Of a DNA stretch of 64,000 bases, positions 11,993 to 25,220 are shown in pieces (positions within the stretch are counted from its first letter, which is position 1; every line of letters starts with the position of its first letter). Position numbers and translations under genes: made by a program. The notes under the pieces were generated by a model that saw only the letters and a list, made by a program, of their open reading frames with translations, did not search any database and was not told the origin of the DNA. Source of the stretch: Enoplolaimus lenunculus (taxonomy: Eukaryota; Nematoda; Enoplea; Enoplida; Thoracostomopsidae). Where the stretch lies: the NCBI GenBank assembly GCA_030248215.1, contig JASANG010000089.1, positions 248,001 through 312,000 of the forward strand, given 5' to 3'.

Positions 11993-13485
11993 CTAGAATT
12001 AAAAAAACGATTAAAAACATTAATGATGACTCAGGAGTATTAACTTTTCACAATATGTATATATTGCACAGGGCCTCTGTGACCCATATTTTGGGCACCG
12101 TGCGTTGTAGCCTAGAAGATATCAGTCCCGTAGCCAGCTCCCGTAGTAGGCGGAGTAAATATTTTTCAGAATGGGCATACAAGAGTTTTTGATTACTTAC
12201 AAGCAGGGTTGAAAATTTTCTGTGGGGGTAAGAAAATTATTAGGGGGGCTGAGCACTTATGCACTCGCTTTTCATCGAAGTGTTGGTAGTTTAGACCGGA
12301 TATATATTGTTTCTTGAGACGTTAGGCATAATGCAAGCATTGGACCAAACTTTCCTTGCTTGTTGAAAATCGAGATTCCGCTCATGGCACGAAGCACCAA
12401 TGACCAGCTGGTGATAGATAATGTTACCTCAAAACATTTTTAAGAAAAACTTTAAAATTTTGTTTACTCTTAGCGTTTTTTGCACTCCATTTGCCCAGAT
12501 CTTTCAGTTCCGCACCTGCTCTTTTCATTGGTAAGAAAACCGAATAAACAAAGAATAGGTATTACACACAGTTGAGAAAATACAATGCTGTTGCTGTTGC
12601 TACTGTCAGCGGAAGCTTCAAAAAGCAGTTACTAAACAGGTGATTGGTGCTAGGTTATGTCTAAACCGAGATGGGTTACGTACTTATTTTAACAGTTAAA
12701 CTATGAAAACCCATTATACTGACGGCAGATACGATGATGCCAAAGTTATTACAAACTGCCAGGAAAAACATCAATGTTGCATTCCCTAACCTACCAACTC
12801 TAATCTAAAGATAGTAATAAAATTTGTGCAAACTTCATAATTGCAGAAGCACAACACAGGGAATGTTTTGGTTGGTATTTTATACACCACAGCTCATGAA
12901 TAAAGAAATGTTTTTAGTCTGTTACAAAGGAATTAATACTGAAACAATGTAATGTATAGCTTCTCGCTCGGTTCTTTCGAGAAATTATTCATATACAAAA
13001 ATACGCCTACAAAGACTCCAAACTGAAGTTCTATACTAGAGTGAAAGACAGTAGTATCTAGCTTTTTGGTCGCTTCACACGCGATGCTTCATTTAAGTCG
13101 TACTCTCATGGAGATTGATTCAACTTGGTCCAGTTATCCAGCATGCCAAAAAAATTAAAGAACCCAAAACAGAACTCTGAAATTGGACTGGAAAACAACT
13201 AAGGGCCGTAGGTAACCATATACATGACACGAAACCTTTAGATCAGTCATCGCTTATTGTTCTAGGTTTATTTTTAGGTGAAAACGTAAGGCCCGGACCT
13301 GGCATGATGTTTGCTGATTAGAAAGTAGCAAGATATCATCAGCTGGCGGTAGATGCTACAGACATTTGAGTATACGGGCACAGATGAGTGCTATATGTAC
13401 CGTCGAGAATATTAAAAGTTTTTACTAACTGGTGGCAGATGCCACACAACTAATGTAATCAAAATCAAGAGAAAAATTAACATAC
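11993..13485 (-). other. Intron with transposon scraps
   Basis: At 12.08-12.26 kb, text such as CCCGTAGCCAGCTCCCGTAG and GGGGGGCTGAGCACTTATGC resembles the ends of unclassified non-autonomous elements (compare 34.05-34.13 kb). Nothing else is recognised. Confidence 0.45.
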
Positions 13486-13670
13486 CCCACGGTTCGTTTG
13501 GATGGCAGCGAACGCGGCTTCACTTCGCGGAATCATCAAGCGACCGCCCATTGAATTGCACTTTTGCATTTTCACAAAACCGCCGGCTGCGCTTTCAAGT
13601 GCAATAAAATAACAGTATTGTTCTGTAAATTTTGACATCGGAATAGCGCTGCATTCGGTTTCACGTTCAG
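13486..13670 (-). CDS. CTLD exon a of three (module 3)
   Basis: Phase 1 to 0; acceptor GTCTTTTCAG, donor GTATGT. Text: EQYCYFIALESAAGGFVKMQ, then KCNSMGGRLMIPRSEAAF. It follows the module 2 sushi exon by a 295-bp intron, one of the shortest gaps between domains in the model. Confidence 0.9.
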
Positions 13671-13965
13671 CTGAAAAGACACTACAAATTTTAACCAAAG
13701 TTTTTGAAAATTTTGGACAGATTGAAATTCATTAAATTTTTTAATTGCAAGATATTTACTACAAAACTAATAGGAAATAGAATCAGGTAGTTTAAATTCC
13801 GAGTTATCAATGTCGGAATGTTTTTAGCTTACCACGCACGTACCCAGTTCTGCGTGGTACAGAAACGCAAAAATTTCAAAAGGGGTGTGGGTATGCTGAG
13901 ATTTCACATCGTTTAAAACCGAAATTACTTGGTGACAACTTCTGGTTCACGGCCCGGGCACTTAC

Positions 13966-14163
13966 AGCATGACTTTAGACACTGCGGGGTTGGTGCGTCC
14001 CATGTAAACCCTGCGGAACAGGTTAGTACTGCAGCTCCTTTTAATTGTGTTCCAGCGTCACAAGTTATTGTTGCTGTATCTCCAGCGGCAACAGGATTCG
14101 CAGAGTAACTGACGGTGCCAAATTCAACAGAAAGCGGAGCGCATTCCGCAGCGCATGGCATAT
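13966..14163 (-). CDS. Sushi/CCP domain exon (module 2)
   Basis: 66 codons, phase 1 to 1; acceptor AATTTTCAG, donor GTAAGT. Pattern: MPCAAEC, FGTVSYSANP, GDTATITCDAGTQL, AVLTCSAGFTWD, PQC, LKSC. Six cysteines, that is the four of a sushi fold plus the terminal pair common to this gene. Two intron repeats of ~290 bp lie upstream (14.6-15.5 kb). Confidence 0.92.
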
Positions 14164-14617
14164 CTGAAAATTCTGGAATATATTTTTAACGTTCACATAC
14201 ATTGTTTTTTGCGTAAACCGGTGTGCAATAGATAATTTCGTCACGGTTTATTTTTATTTTTTGTGCAAATGTTGTACCATATTGCAGCCTTCGTTAATTT
14301 TTTTTAACTCCGCACAAGATGGAATTTTATTAGATAACTCGCCTCAGCGCTTTGTTTAATATGTGGAGAGATATACGTATTGCGTAAAATCCACTGTAGC
14401 CAAGTTTAAATCAATGGCAAAGTGAAATTGCGCCATTTTCTAAATTTAATTTCCTTCTTGACGGCTGATTTCAGCTACCCAGTGGGAAATTGGACGATAG
14501 AAATAAGGTTTACCAATTTAATTATATTTTCCCTACTGTCGAAAATTAAACATTTCCATTTCTAAATCCCGTTGTGAAATTGTCCCTAATATAATATTAA
14601 AATTTTGCAAACGAAAG
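14164..14617 (-). other. Intron, simple AT-rich with AATTTCCC-like runs
   Basis: Short repeats of the type AAATTG/AATTTCCC occur here and again at 16.03-16.38 kb. No gene is seen. Confidence 0.45.
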
Positions 14618-15500
14618 GTCAATTTTAGGTCGCAGTAATATGTAGTCAAGAACTAAAACTTAGAATAATATACAGATCACCCACTGCCACCAAGATTTTA
14701 GAGACGACGCAAGGACAAACACTGATTCGGGTGGGGGTCAATTTCAAAAAGCAAAGCTGATATAAGTGCAACCGGAGGTAAAAATTGCCGGATGGAAAGT
14801 GATTTTTTTCTTGCAATAGTACTAAATGTTATGCACAAATGTACCACTCAAATACATTTTGCAAAACTACGCAAAAAATTTTCTACCGAAATTGTTGAAA
14901 CCTCTGGCTGAAAGTCAGTATCAATTTTAGGTCGAAGTAAAATGTAGTTAAGAAATAGAGTTTAGAATAATACACAAATCACCCGTAGTCATTTAGATTT
15001 TTTCGTGAGGATTCAAGGACGAACAATGATTCGAATGAGGGTCATGTAAAAGTGCAAAGCTGATATCAGTGCAACCGGATGTTCAAATCACCGGATCGAT
15101 GGTCATTTGGAGGTGAAATGCTATGAAGAAACGTACCATACAAATAAAATTTGTAAACTATGCAAAATTTTTCTACCAAAATTGTTTGATACTCTGGTTT
15201 AGAAATTCTGGGTCAATTTTAGATCAAAGTAAAATTTAGTCAAGAACTAATGCTTAGAATAATATGCAGACCACCCGCAGTCACCAATATTTTAGTCAGC
15301 ACTCAAGGACGAAAATCATTCGGATGAAGGTCATGTAAAAGCGCAAAGCTAAATATCAGTGCAACCGGTTGTAACAATTACAGGATCGAAGGTCATTTTT
15401 TCAATAGTGCTGAATGTTGTAACGAACCGTTCCACACAAATAAATTTGTAAAACTACGCAAAATTTTTCTACCGAAATTGCTGGAACCTCTGGGCCAATG
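14618..15500. repeat. Tandem repeat, about 290-bp unit, three copies
   Basis: Units start at 14618, 14918 and 15212 with GTCAATTTTAGGTCGMAGTA and contain AGTGCAACCGG and AAATTTTTCTACC(G/A)AAATTG. The copies differ by many substitutions and small gaps, so the duplication is not recent. Lies in the intron between CTLD module 2 and its sushi exon. Confidence 0.88.
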
Positions 15501-16455
15501 AAATTGAGGAATCGAAATCCAGGGCACATCAAGGTGACAAAGTGTATATTGTACCACGATGCGTACTTTATAATTGACGCCGAGAGCAGCGTAAAAACAT
15601 TAAACGCATATAAACATCTTTGTTTTTAAAATGAAGTGAAACCGAACACATTAAACCACATAGGCTTTATAAATTCAGAAAAAGATTAACGGACATGGCA
15701 ATCACAAAATGCTTGTGAGCAAATTATTGGACATGGCAATCAAAAAATGATTTGGAGCAAGTCAGTTCTATAGAAAAGTATAAAAAGAAGGTTGTTGGGT
15801 CTTGGGTCTGGGTTCAACAATAATGGGAAGACGTAAAACTAAACAACAGTCTGTTTGGGTGAGTTCAAACATATCGCTAAGACGCCATTCGATTCGGAGA
15901 ACGCTTTCAGCTTAAGATTTCTACACACTCACATGCCTTAAATAAATTATAGTTTATATATATAATACGATTACGATAATAATAGGTGAAAGAAAAACCA
16001 TAGCGCACCGTTTCATATGACACGGATTTTTCAATTTCCCGCTACCTTGCAAAATTTTCTTTGTAGAATGGGAATTTGAACCAAAAATTTGGGTGCCAAT
16101 TTCTCATTGCGGTTTTCGTGACTTATCAATTTCCTTGTTGGTCACAATTTTCCTTTATCAATTTTCTAATCTTGTTTTAGAAAAGTCTCAATTTCCCACT
16201 CCCATGGTTTTAAAATTTTGTAGTAGAAAATTGAAACCCAAAAGTCGTTTCTACTTACCGATATGTTTTATTAACTGTCTCGATTTTCCACGCACCTGTT
16301 TTTCAAATTCAATTTACCGTTTCCAGCAATTCTCAAAACCTTTACGGGAATTGGGTGCGTCAAATTTCCACACTGCGGTTACATGATAAAGTGGATCACG
16401 CATAACCGCCACGATCTGCAACATATTAAATTATGTTCATATTAAGTTATCTTAC

Positions 16456-16572
16456 GTTTTTCACAAATCGCGTTATACACAAAAAAGTTGCAAATGGCTG
16501 CTTGTCCAAACACTGAATCATTTAAATACGCATACATGCAACTTGTGTGCGCATCAGCACTGGTTGAGTAGC
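16456..16572 (-). CDS. CTLD exon c of three (module 2)
   Basis: 39 codons, phase 1 to 1; acceptor CTATTTCAG, donor GTAAGA. Text: GYSTSADAHTSCMYAYLND, then AAICNFFVYNAICEK. The ICEK end matches modules 1 and 4. The intron before it (16.6-18.7 kb) holds two Harbinger-like MITE copies. Confidence 0.82.
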
Positions 16573-16965
16573 CTGAAATAGAGAAAATCTATATTACTAA
16601 ACCTAAGACGTCCCACACAAGTATTTTGAACAGCGTTTCAGCGCATAAGTGATCATAGTCTGTCATGCGGGCCTCACGTTAAAAATCTGAATATCATACC
16701 ACACTGATGTACAACCCATGCTCTCGTGTCAACTAAACATACATATCTGCTAGTGTCATATGATATCAGAGCACATTATAGTGAATATCATATGATATTC
16801 CCAATTTAGTGCAAATATCATATCTTTGATGGACTATTAGAAAGTGCCACCTCGAGTTCTTTTGTATACTCAAAATGACGCACTAAATTTTATGCAGAAT
16901 ATACCAGACGCTTGAACTAAAGTTCAAATACTATAGGGTTTTTACACCCGTCTATTGAGTCCGTC

Positions 16966-17617
16966 TGTGAATTGTATATTACAACCGGGGCAGCTTGGGA
17001 CACGTTTTGTCCCTATTAGCTAATTGGGTAACATTTTGTCTGCTAATAGACTCTATATCATATTCAAAAAGCCGTATTTGTTTGCTATCATGGGTGGGTC
17101 ACATTTTGCCGTTCAATATCATATGATATTCGACGCATTATTAGCGAATGTCATATTATATGTTTTCAATGTCTGCATACTTGAGCTAACATACTCAAAT
17201 CGTCCCGTTGAATATTATATATCAGAATTCGAAATTTGAATTTTTGAATTATGACACTGTTTAGCTAAGCGGTTTGGTGTCGGAAATGAATTTTGCAGAC
17301 GTGTATTTGGTATTTTAAGCACAGCTGTGCCTTGCCGCCCGACCCGAAAATTACACTGTCCCGCTGAATATCATATGATATTCGTTGTAATTTTGGAATA
17401 TCATATGATATTTGCAATAAATGTCCCTCAGTATCACGTGACATACCGACTCTTGTACACATTGATCTTCTGTGAGCGGCGGTTTGTATGTAAATGTCAT
17501 ATTACATTCAAGTTTTGTCTGTTCACCCGATATGAGTGCTCGAATTTGCATCTTGACGTCGATTTAACATGGGACAAACCGTGTTCCGCCTGCCCCGGTT
17601 GTAACGTGAATCCCGCA
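16966..17617. mobile_element. Harbinger-like MITE copy
   Basis: Right end TGCCCCGGTTGTAACGTGAA then TCCCGCA at 17617; left end is eroded but keeps TTACAACCGGGGCAG and GGGACACGTTTTGTCCC. Inside are copies of the palindrome AATATCATATGATATT at 17.12, 17.37 and 17.40 kb. Lies in a lectin intron. Confidence 0.75.
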
Positions 17618-17629
17618 TGATACTAACTT

Positions 17630-17908
17630 TATTGTCTGTCAATATCGTATGTCATTCGGCAATCACAACACCTAGATGTTTAATACATACGTAGACACCC
17701 GTCAAGCTGCAATATGAGGTTGACAGACAACAAGAGGAATGTCATATGACATTGACATACAAACGTGTGATCCGGTTATGGTATTAGCATGCTAGTGCGG
17801 TTTTTGGAATGTAATATAGGGTTGTGCTCACCAGACAAAGTGCTGCCCAATATTTGGATAGGGACAAATCGTGTCCCATGCTGCGCCAGTTTTAACGTGA
17901 ACCCCGCA
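17630..17908. mobile_element. Second, partial Harbinger-like MITE copy
   Basis: Right half only: GGGACAAATCGTGTCCC, then CCAGTTTTAACGTGAACC and CCCCGCA ending at 17908. It sits directly after the previous copy, perhaps by insertion or unequal exchange. Confidence 0.65.
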
Positions 17909-18239
17909 TCACTCGCAAACATATTTGTGGCGTTTGTATTTCGGAATTTGGGCATATAGGAAGTACGTTTACATAGCATAGCCTAACTTTTTCAAATTCA
18001 GTGTTTAGTTAGATTTAGATTTACTGATTAACAATTGTGTTGAAAATTTATACCGCAATCCAGCACATATGAAAGATACGCGTTCGCATAACTGTGTTGA
18101 CTAGTAGAAATTATTTCAGAACGTAAATGAAGAAAAAATTATATGAACTTTTTTGACGTTACTATGACAAATATTATAAGCGAAAATACCGGTTTAATAA
18201 ACACAAAATCTTTACTGTGTCATGACAATTTATCGTTCA

Positions 18240-18475
18240 ACAACTCGTCGACCAATAACTTCCCGTCAATAGTTGACTCCGTAGCAGGTGCGACAGGTAA
18301 TTGCACAGTTGCAGATACGATAGATCGTCGATCCAAGGATTTGGTACATACTTTAGGCTTTGGCAATTACAATTGACGAGATACCGGGCCAACAAGTTGT
18401 CGACATCAGTAAATTGTCAGGTTACGAGTTGTGCGTGGACGAGCTGTTGCGGGACGAATTGTCGGAGTTTTAACG
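18240..18475. repeat. Degenerate short tandem repeat around ACGAGTTGTCGG
   Basis: A run of loosely repeated 12-15-bp units: CAACTCGTCGACC, ACAAGTTGTCGACA, ACGAGTTGTGCG, ACGAGCTGTTGCGGG, ACGAATTGTCGG. The open frames through it are probably by-products. Confidence 0.5.
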
Positions 18476-18707
18476 TTTACATATGAAATCGCCTGTTGCT
18501 ACGCAAGTCATTCTTTTCAACGTTTTTCAACCTTTTTGAAAACGCGTAACGAATACCGATAGCAGCGGTTTTAAAATTCCGTACAATAGAATGAATTAAA
18601 ACTCAAAGTGCACGAAGTTTCGAAGTCTGCCATTTGATAATCCGAAGGAAAAACTTAGAACCAGCGAAGAAAAAAATAAAAATCGGCCCGGATTACAAAA
18701 CTCTTAC

Positions 18708-18864
18708 TCGACGTGAACCTCAAATATGTTTGATCAAGGGTTACACTTGGTGATTCTTTAGATGTTCGATTATTGTAGATGTAGAATTGTGACAAGTTAT
18801 CTGGGTCTGTGTCAGATTTGAATCCATTAATCAGTCGCCGACATAATCCAGTGCAATTGGAAGC
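18708..18864 (-). CDS. CTLD exon b of three (module 2)
   Basis: Phase 0 to 1; acceptor ATGTTTCAG, donor GTAAGA. Text: CRRLINGFKSD, then DNLSQFYIYNNRTS, then VTLDQTYLRFTSS, aligning with the middle exons of the other three modules (ING, Y-Y-NR, LDQTY). Contains an NRT glycosylation sequon. Confidence 0.85.
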
Positions 18865-19336
18865 CTGAAACATGTTAAACGCAACACAAGAATAGCTTGA
18901 GATTAAGTGCTATAGCTATTATCACGAATTTATAGAACAGGGTTCCAATCATGCGAAGGCCACGATATTGAGATGAAATCTACCCACTTGGCCGTTGTTT
19001 TCATTGAGCAATGGCTAAACATACTCACAGATTCTTTATTAAACCTACAGCCTAAAACAACTTTAGTTCATGTAAATCCAAACAATAACTAATATGTTTG
19101 TTAAACACGCTTAATGCATTTCTATTTTACACAATTTGCAAACTTGTGGTGAGCACAGTATGGCATCGGAACATGTGAACGAAGGATTCTGAAAGCACAA
19201 AACTCCCAGCAATTTTGAGGGAAACATGGGTAAATAACATTGCCAGTGATAAAAATGACATCGGTTATGCTTAGGGTCTCAGACTAATGCGTCGGAACTA
19301 CCTCAGAATATATACATTTAAAAATTTGAGTATAAC

Positions 19337-19530
19337 CTGTAGAATTTCCTTGATTCCAGCATACGCTTCATAATCTCTAACCACTGCAAGCCTTCCGCCG
19401 ATGCTGTTGCAGTAATCCATCCCAGCTTCAAACCAATATTTGCTTGTCGTTTCGAAATAGCAATAATCATTCGCAAACCATGTGTTGCCACTGTACGTTC
19501 CACACGTTGATGCGCGATTATCTGCCACCG
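19337..19530 (-). CDS. CTLD exon a of three (module 2)
   Basis: Phase 1 to 0; acceptor TTTCCTTCAG, donor GTTATA after CAG. Text includes DYCYFETTSKYWFEAGMDYC followed by NSIGGRLAVVRDYEAY, a textbook CTLD first half. It follows the LTR-like element that fills most of the intron from 19.6 to about 24.8 kb. Confidence 0.9.
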
Positions 19531-21299
19531 CTGAAGGAAAACATTCTTTTAGTAGCAGGTTCGTTTAACGCCAAGCAACCAATTTTGCAAGTTTTACACA
19601 AGAAAATGGTGTATATTGTTACGGCTGCGACCAACGGGTACCCCTGCGGACGAATCCGAGTGGTATCCCTCACGGGTGTTCATTGAGAGTCACAAAATTC
19701 CAACGTCGTGATACGCCTAAGCTCTCATGAACACTCGCGTGCGTGGCTAAGTCGCGCCCCCAACACATAGTTATAATTCGGAAGGGTGTGGTTGCCGCTG
19801 ATTTTCATGATTAGGACTAATGATTTCTGCGCCTAAATCCTGGTGAGCACTTGGTCACCTGACAAGGTTCGTTGATTTCACCTAAACACCTATTGCAATT
19901 TTGTAGAATTTGGATGTCTAGGTTATTAGTCTATTGTAATAGAGGGCGAATCGACCCGCGCCTCTGGGTTTTTGCTCAAAAATGGGTAGTCTGGTTCGCA
20001 CCAGTACTGTTTTATTTCCTAAAATTTCAGCCAAGGCTCTAGGCCAGAAATTTTCTCGACTGCTCAAGGGTTCAACAAGGAACACAACCTAAAGTTTTGG
20101 TTTATTGAATGTGCACATTTTATTTCATGTATTTACCTCTATGCAACGAAACTGGGACTAATCAGTTTCCAGCTTGACAGCCTATAGTTATTTTGCACGC
20201 AGAGCGCCGTATACGATAAAATTAGCTGAAATTTGATTGAAATTGCTGACTGAAAGCGAAATTGCGATTTGAACTCTTATGCACTTCTAGATCCCTGCAC
20301 GCTGGGATAATCTTACCATGACCTAATGTTGACTGGTTGTTATGGAAGAGTTGCGTATTGTTCCCCCTGGGTATGCTCATGTCAATGATTTCCCTGTGTC
20401 AAGCTGCTTAGGGCATTTTCTGTTGAAGTGGCAAGGGCAGAGCCATGCATACCTCGCGCGGCGGAGCTGCTGCGTGGAGGGCACACTGTTGAATGAGCAT
20501 ACCCATGGTTTCTAAATACATATTCGAGAAGACACGCGTGCGTACCACATGAGTAGCAGGTGGTCAAGTGAGCTAAAGTATTCCTTTAGTCAGCCACAAA
20601 GTTGAGGGCGAATTCGCAAATAGGGGTGACAAACCGCGCCTGATTCTGACAACTATGTATCCTGTACACTCCTAAGCCTAGGTCTCTCACGGCTGCATAT
20701 TCAGCAGTTTGATAGTCAACGGCGGTGGTATGCCTTACAGCTGAGTTCCTAGGGCCTGACTAGAATCGTCTGAATTCACGGGGCATACGAAAGCTTTGTA
20801 CTTCACAGACAGGGCCTTAGCTCTTTTGTTTGACAATTCCCTAATGCTTAGCATCGGGCTGACTTGCCTCCCTGCTGCCGTTGACACTCAATACTCTGAG
20901 TATTACTAAATAGATTTTTGTCTTGGCCAGTGACCATTCACTAAAATTCAGTCCTCAAATTTTTTATCCTGATCACACGCCTACTACGTTTCACATGATA
21001 CGTACCCCTTCACGAGATTAGCAGGAAAATTTGTACCTGCGTTGTCGCCAACGCCAGGCAAAGTTTAAGGTAGAATTTCAACTCACACCCCCTTTGTGAT
21101 ACCGAGAAAATCCTAGTGCGGCCCCCTGTTACGCACCTACTTACCCCCTGCGCGTAACGCGCAGTACCCCCTGACTTAGTCAGCGCCCCGAGAATTTCGA
21201 GTGCACCGTGTCGCCATACAGTGCACCGAAAACTCGGTTTGCTGTGTCGCGGCTCGCGCTTCGCGACTGAAAACCGAAGAAAATCAAAACTGAACTGAA

Positions 21300-21560
21300 A
21301 TTTGCAGCCGTGCACTGCGTTTATATACCTCTCTCGCTCAGCGCACAGCCAATGAAATTCTGAGCAAAACAGGCGCGGTTTGAGCTATGTGATTGGTTAA
21401 AATAGTACAGTTGCAAAGAGCCAATGAAATTTCACACAAAACAGACGCAGCGAAGCCACGTGATTGGCTGACAAAACTCAGGCCGCGTGAGCCAATGAAA
21501 AAACATAAACAACTTTGTTAGGCGGCCGCTGATTGGCTGTAAGGGTTTACACGCAATCTG
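21300..21560 (-). promoter_or_regulatory. CCAAT-box cluster and TATA box of LTR-like copy A
   Basis: On the minus strand, ATTGG/CCAAT boxes occur at about 21.53, 21.49, 21.46, 21.42, 21.39 and 21.35 kb, followed by TATATAAACG near 21.33 kb and a TTCAGTTCAG start-site-like segment. The same order occurs at 45.85-46.05 kb on the plus strand. Confidence 0.7.
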
Positions 21561-22279
21561 AATACTGCTAGCCGAGGGGTGGGTCGATAAAATTAGATTT
21601 AACCGGTGTGGCCGAGGGGCAGGTAGCAAGCTCTAACGTTGTGGGCCAGGCCGACTGGGTTGGACAACTCCCTCAGAGTACTGGTACGCGCGCGGGGCTT
21701 TTCACTTAGGTTGTCCATTCCCGCGTACAGGGCCTATCTCACTGTCAATAATTAAGGCTCCAAGATGCAATACAAAACAGAGTATAAAAATTAAAGGCAC
21801 GACAAAAATAGAAAGCACAAAAACCAAACGAAATGTATCAAAATCCAGTAAAAACTAGAGAGCGAAATCTATGTCATAAGCGACCAGGTTATTCGGTCAA
21901 CTAAAATTCACCACTGCTACCCTAGCGGTTAGCGTGTGCCTACAACCCTGGAATTTCTTTTGCCAAACCAGCTAATGTACGTAGACTGTGCTAAAGTGTC
22001 ACAAGTTCAAAATTCGCTAGGGTTTTCTACCCAACCTGGCCAACAAAACGATAATATAAACACGAAAGCACTAACGATAAGGCAAACGGATACAAGGCGT
22101 ACATATGTAAACACCACAAATCCGTACACTCATAATGCCTGATAAAGTACCGAGACAGTCTCAAGACAAATTTCTGTGCCATTCCCGAAATGCTTACACT
22201 ATAACTTCAACCTAACTCAAGGAACACACACACTCTAGACACTCTTAATCGGCTCAGAGAGTCCGCCAAAATTACGGGC

Positions 22280-23260
22280 CTTGGGCTAGCCATAACTTTT
22301 CAAGTATCGGTTTCCGAACAGCGGTCAGAGTGGTTTTATTACTCATTGCGATGCGCCGAACCCGATAGGACCAGTCCCAACCCTAGATTCCGGAAAACGT
22401 GATTTTGCATTTTTGGACCGGGGATCCGTAACGTGTTACACGTAAAATTTCGAAAACTTCAAGTGCTAGTAACTTCTTAACGATTGGTCCCAGACCCCGA
22501 GTCAGGGTATTTTTCTTGTTCAGCGTGAAAAGCTCCGTCGATTGATACCAATCTCGATACTTAATTCCAAAATTTGCATTTTTGCATTTTTCGACCTCGG
22601 ATCCGTAAATTTTACACACTAAATTTCAGAAACTCTGGAGACCTCTAACTCTTGAACGAATGACTTCCGACCCCCAGTCAGGGTATTTTTCTTACTCAGC
22701 TCGGCGAGCTCTATCGAATGGTATGGGTTTCAACAGCAGATTCCGGAAATCGCATTTTTGCATTTTTCACCCCTAGAATCCGTAAAATTTACACATGCAA
22801 AATGCTGAAAGTTCGAAAGCCCATAACTTTTGAACAAGAGGTCGGGGACCCCAAGTCAGGGTGGTTTTATTACTCAGCTGGATGAGCTGCGTCGAATGAT
22901 ATGGTCTCGACCTCCGATTCCGAAATTCATGTTTTTGCATTTTTCCACCCTAGGATCCGTAAAATTTACACACAGTTATCGAGGGACTTGGGTGGTCGTA
23001 ACTTTCGAGGGAAGGGCCCCAGACCCATGGTCAGGGTATTTTTCTTGCTCAGTGCAACGAGCTCTATCAAATGGCATAGCTTTTGCAGGTGCGCCTAGGA
23101 ACCCGTGTTTTGGCATTTCCGTATCCTGAAATCCGTAAAATTTTACATGTGATTTTCAGAAGCCTTAAATAGTCACATCTTCCGAATAAACAGTTCCAGA
23201 CCTAAGGTAGGGGTATTTGATGCCCATTGCAGCGAGTTCTATTCTGGCAGTTAGTACAAT
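22280..23260. repeat. Tandem array, about 176-bp unit, 5-6 copies
   Basis: Units are marked by TTTTGCATTTTT-C-CC, ATCCGTAAAATTTACACA, and CCCCAAGTCAGGGT followed by TTTATTACTCAG. Spacing of the GAGCT(C/G) segment is about 173-178 bp across the array. The same satellite, inverted, is at 44.69-45.33 kb. Confidence 0.85.
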
Positions 23261-24649
23261 CTCCCTTACCTGCACCGCGTACTCCCCCGCGCCTACCCCG
23301 AAAAGTTGAAACTATCAATGAGATTTAAAATATCTTTCGAATTTCAAAACTGTAAACAGTATCCTCGCAACGGGGGCTGAACATAAATTGACTATTATAA
23401 CATAAGATAAGTGCTGCGACGGACACTAAACTCAAAATCTCACCGCGCGGCGTACAGATTGACAAAACAAAACACCAAACAAAATTATAATGTTTAGTAT
23501 ACGACATAACTCATGCGCAGGGTGAGTCGGCGCAGAAACTACACGGCACCAAAACATGGGCCTGGGGATGCGCAAGGAACAGAAATCCCATGGCGGCGCA
23601 AAACGGTATCCGTAGGAGGCACATATTAAACATACACGGACGACCCTTTTTCAAAACCAAAAGCATCAATTGCCCCATTTTTATCAGCTCAAAACCCCTT
23701 TTTCTCAAGAGTTGACGCCTCCGAAATCGTGTCATTAAGACTGTAAAGTTACAGTTTTAAAAGTCGTCTAGCCCCTAATTTCAAATAAGCCTAGGAATGT
23801 TCAAATTTTTTGTGCTGGGCGAGCGCTGACGATATGAAAATAACAATGAGACAGAAAAGAAAACTCTTGGATCTCATATAAAGGTGGGGGGGAAGAGCAG
23901 CCTACCTACCTGGGGCCAGTTCGAAGTTGTCATTGGCAAGCTTACAGGACACGCTGGCCTAATCACCCCGGTCATGAGCAGCTCGCCCCCTTTCCGATCC
24001 CCGAGCTCGGGGCGACCCCCTCTTCCTACTGCATTTTCACGTCTCGGCTAAAACGTCTAATTTTCTAATGTTTAAAAATTGTTCGAGTCAACCAGCCTAC
24101 AATCCTCTAGCAATGCAGTACAATCGTTAATTGATCAATGAAATGGGGTCAAGAAAAAAAACTCGAGCTACTAACGTTAATTAGAGTCTACGAAACTATG
24201 CGAGCGATTCAATTCGAAATACTCCTCAAAACGTTATACTGCCGTGGTTGTTAAATCTTGCGGACGCGTATAAAGTATAACAATACTAAGATTATTGAAA
24301 CAGAGACGCAACTCGGGGCAATCTAGTCTTCCCAGAGAAAGAAGGGGCGCACGAGAATAGGGTTCGCTTCTGGCTCCCGCTGCGAAGTCACAGTAGCCGC
24401 GGCGTGTAGAGCGATCTTCACCGAACAGGCGTCGAACCGGGCCCGAGATCCAAGCTGAACTCTCTCTCTCCGCTAGCCACGCTGCTCGGCCCCACTTTTC
24501 GAGAATCTCCTTCAATTGCACGTAAAACTAGCAAGTATGATTAAACTACAAAATATTGGGGCGGCAGCCAAAACTAAAGGTGTTGGAATGTCCCTAGGTA
24601 GACTCGACAAACTCCGCGTAAGACAATCATGCGAGAGGAGCAATACCAA

Positions 24650-24780
24650 GATAATAATAGCAGCAGTAATAACAACAACAGCATAGCATAATTCAGTAAA
24701 CAGCATAGCATATTTCAGTAAGGCACCAACATTAATAATAATAATAACAATAATACCAATGATGACAATAATAGTGACCA
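24650..24780. repeat. AAT/AAC trinucleotide microsatellite
   Basis: Imperfect AAT, AAC and AGC triplet runs, including TTAATAATAATAATAACAAT. Confidence 0.85.
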
Positions 24781-25220
24781 TGGACAGAAGTTCATAGCAG
24801 TAACGCTCCTAGTACGCCAGACCTCTCGAGTCAAATTCCTTTAGTCATATGATCATTTCGGGTCTCTAAGAATGTCACGACTAACGGGATGTGTCCCTGA
24901 CAATATTAGGGATAGGTTTTGTATTAAGTTTTAAACCAGTGACTGATAAAATGCGAACATTTGCACGTTTCTCACGCTTGATTTAAGTAAAGTAGTTCAT
25001 TTCTTTGTAAACTTATCAGTAACAAGTATTAGGCGCTACATGCAATGTCATTTATTGTATAGCCCACATCAGTAGTGAACATTTTCTATTACTCGAATAA
25101 ATCCTGAAATATTCGCCATAAGATATTCTCCTGATTTTCAGCCAACACCGACACATACTCAACTTCCTAATAAAAATTTCGGCCCGCTCGAAAAGAAGCA
25201 AAATTGAGAAAAAAACTAAC

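Larger units (their letters stand above)
19616..24800 (-). mobile_element. Large LTR-like element or long terminal repeat, copy A (unclassified)
   Basis: A GC-richer block inside a lectin intron. Read on the minus strand it has a 176-bp tandem array (23.26 to 22.28 kb), then several CCAAT boxes, a TATA box and a start-site region (about 21.55 to 21.30 kb), AATAAA-like signals near 20.1 and 20.0 kb, and an end reading CCGTAACA at 19616. This order and the CA end fit an LTR. The 5' boundary near 24.8 kb is a guess. No protein-coding part is recognised. A related copy in the other orientation is at 44.1-46.3 kb. Fossil status and class are inferred. Confidence 0.5.

Noticed and set aside
21300-21560. 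Histone or other host-gene promoter (CCAAT boxes and TATA)
   Set aside because: The same module repeats in opposite orientation at 45.9-46.0 kb with the same satellite upstream and no coding sequence downstream, so it belongs to a mobile element.
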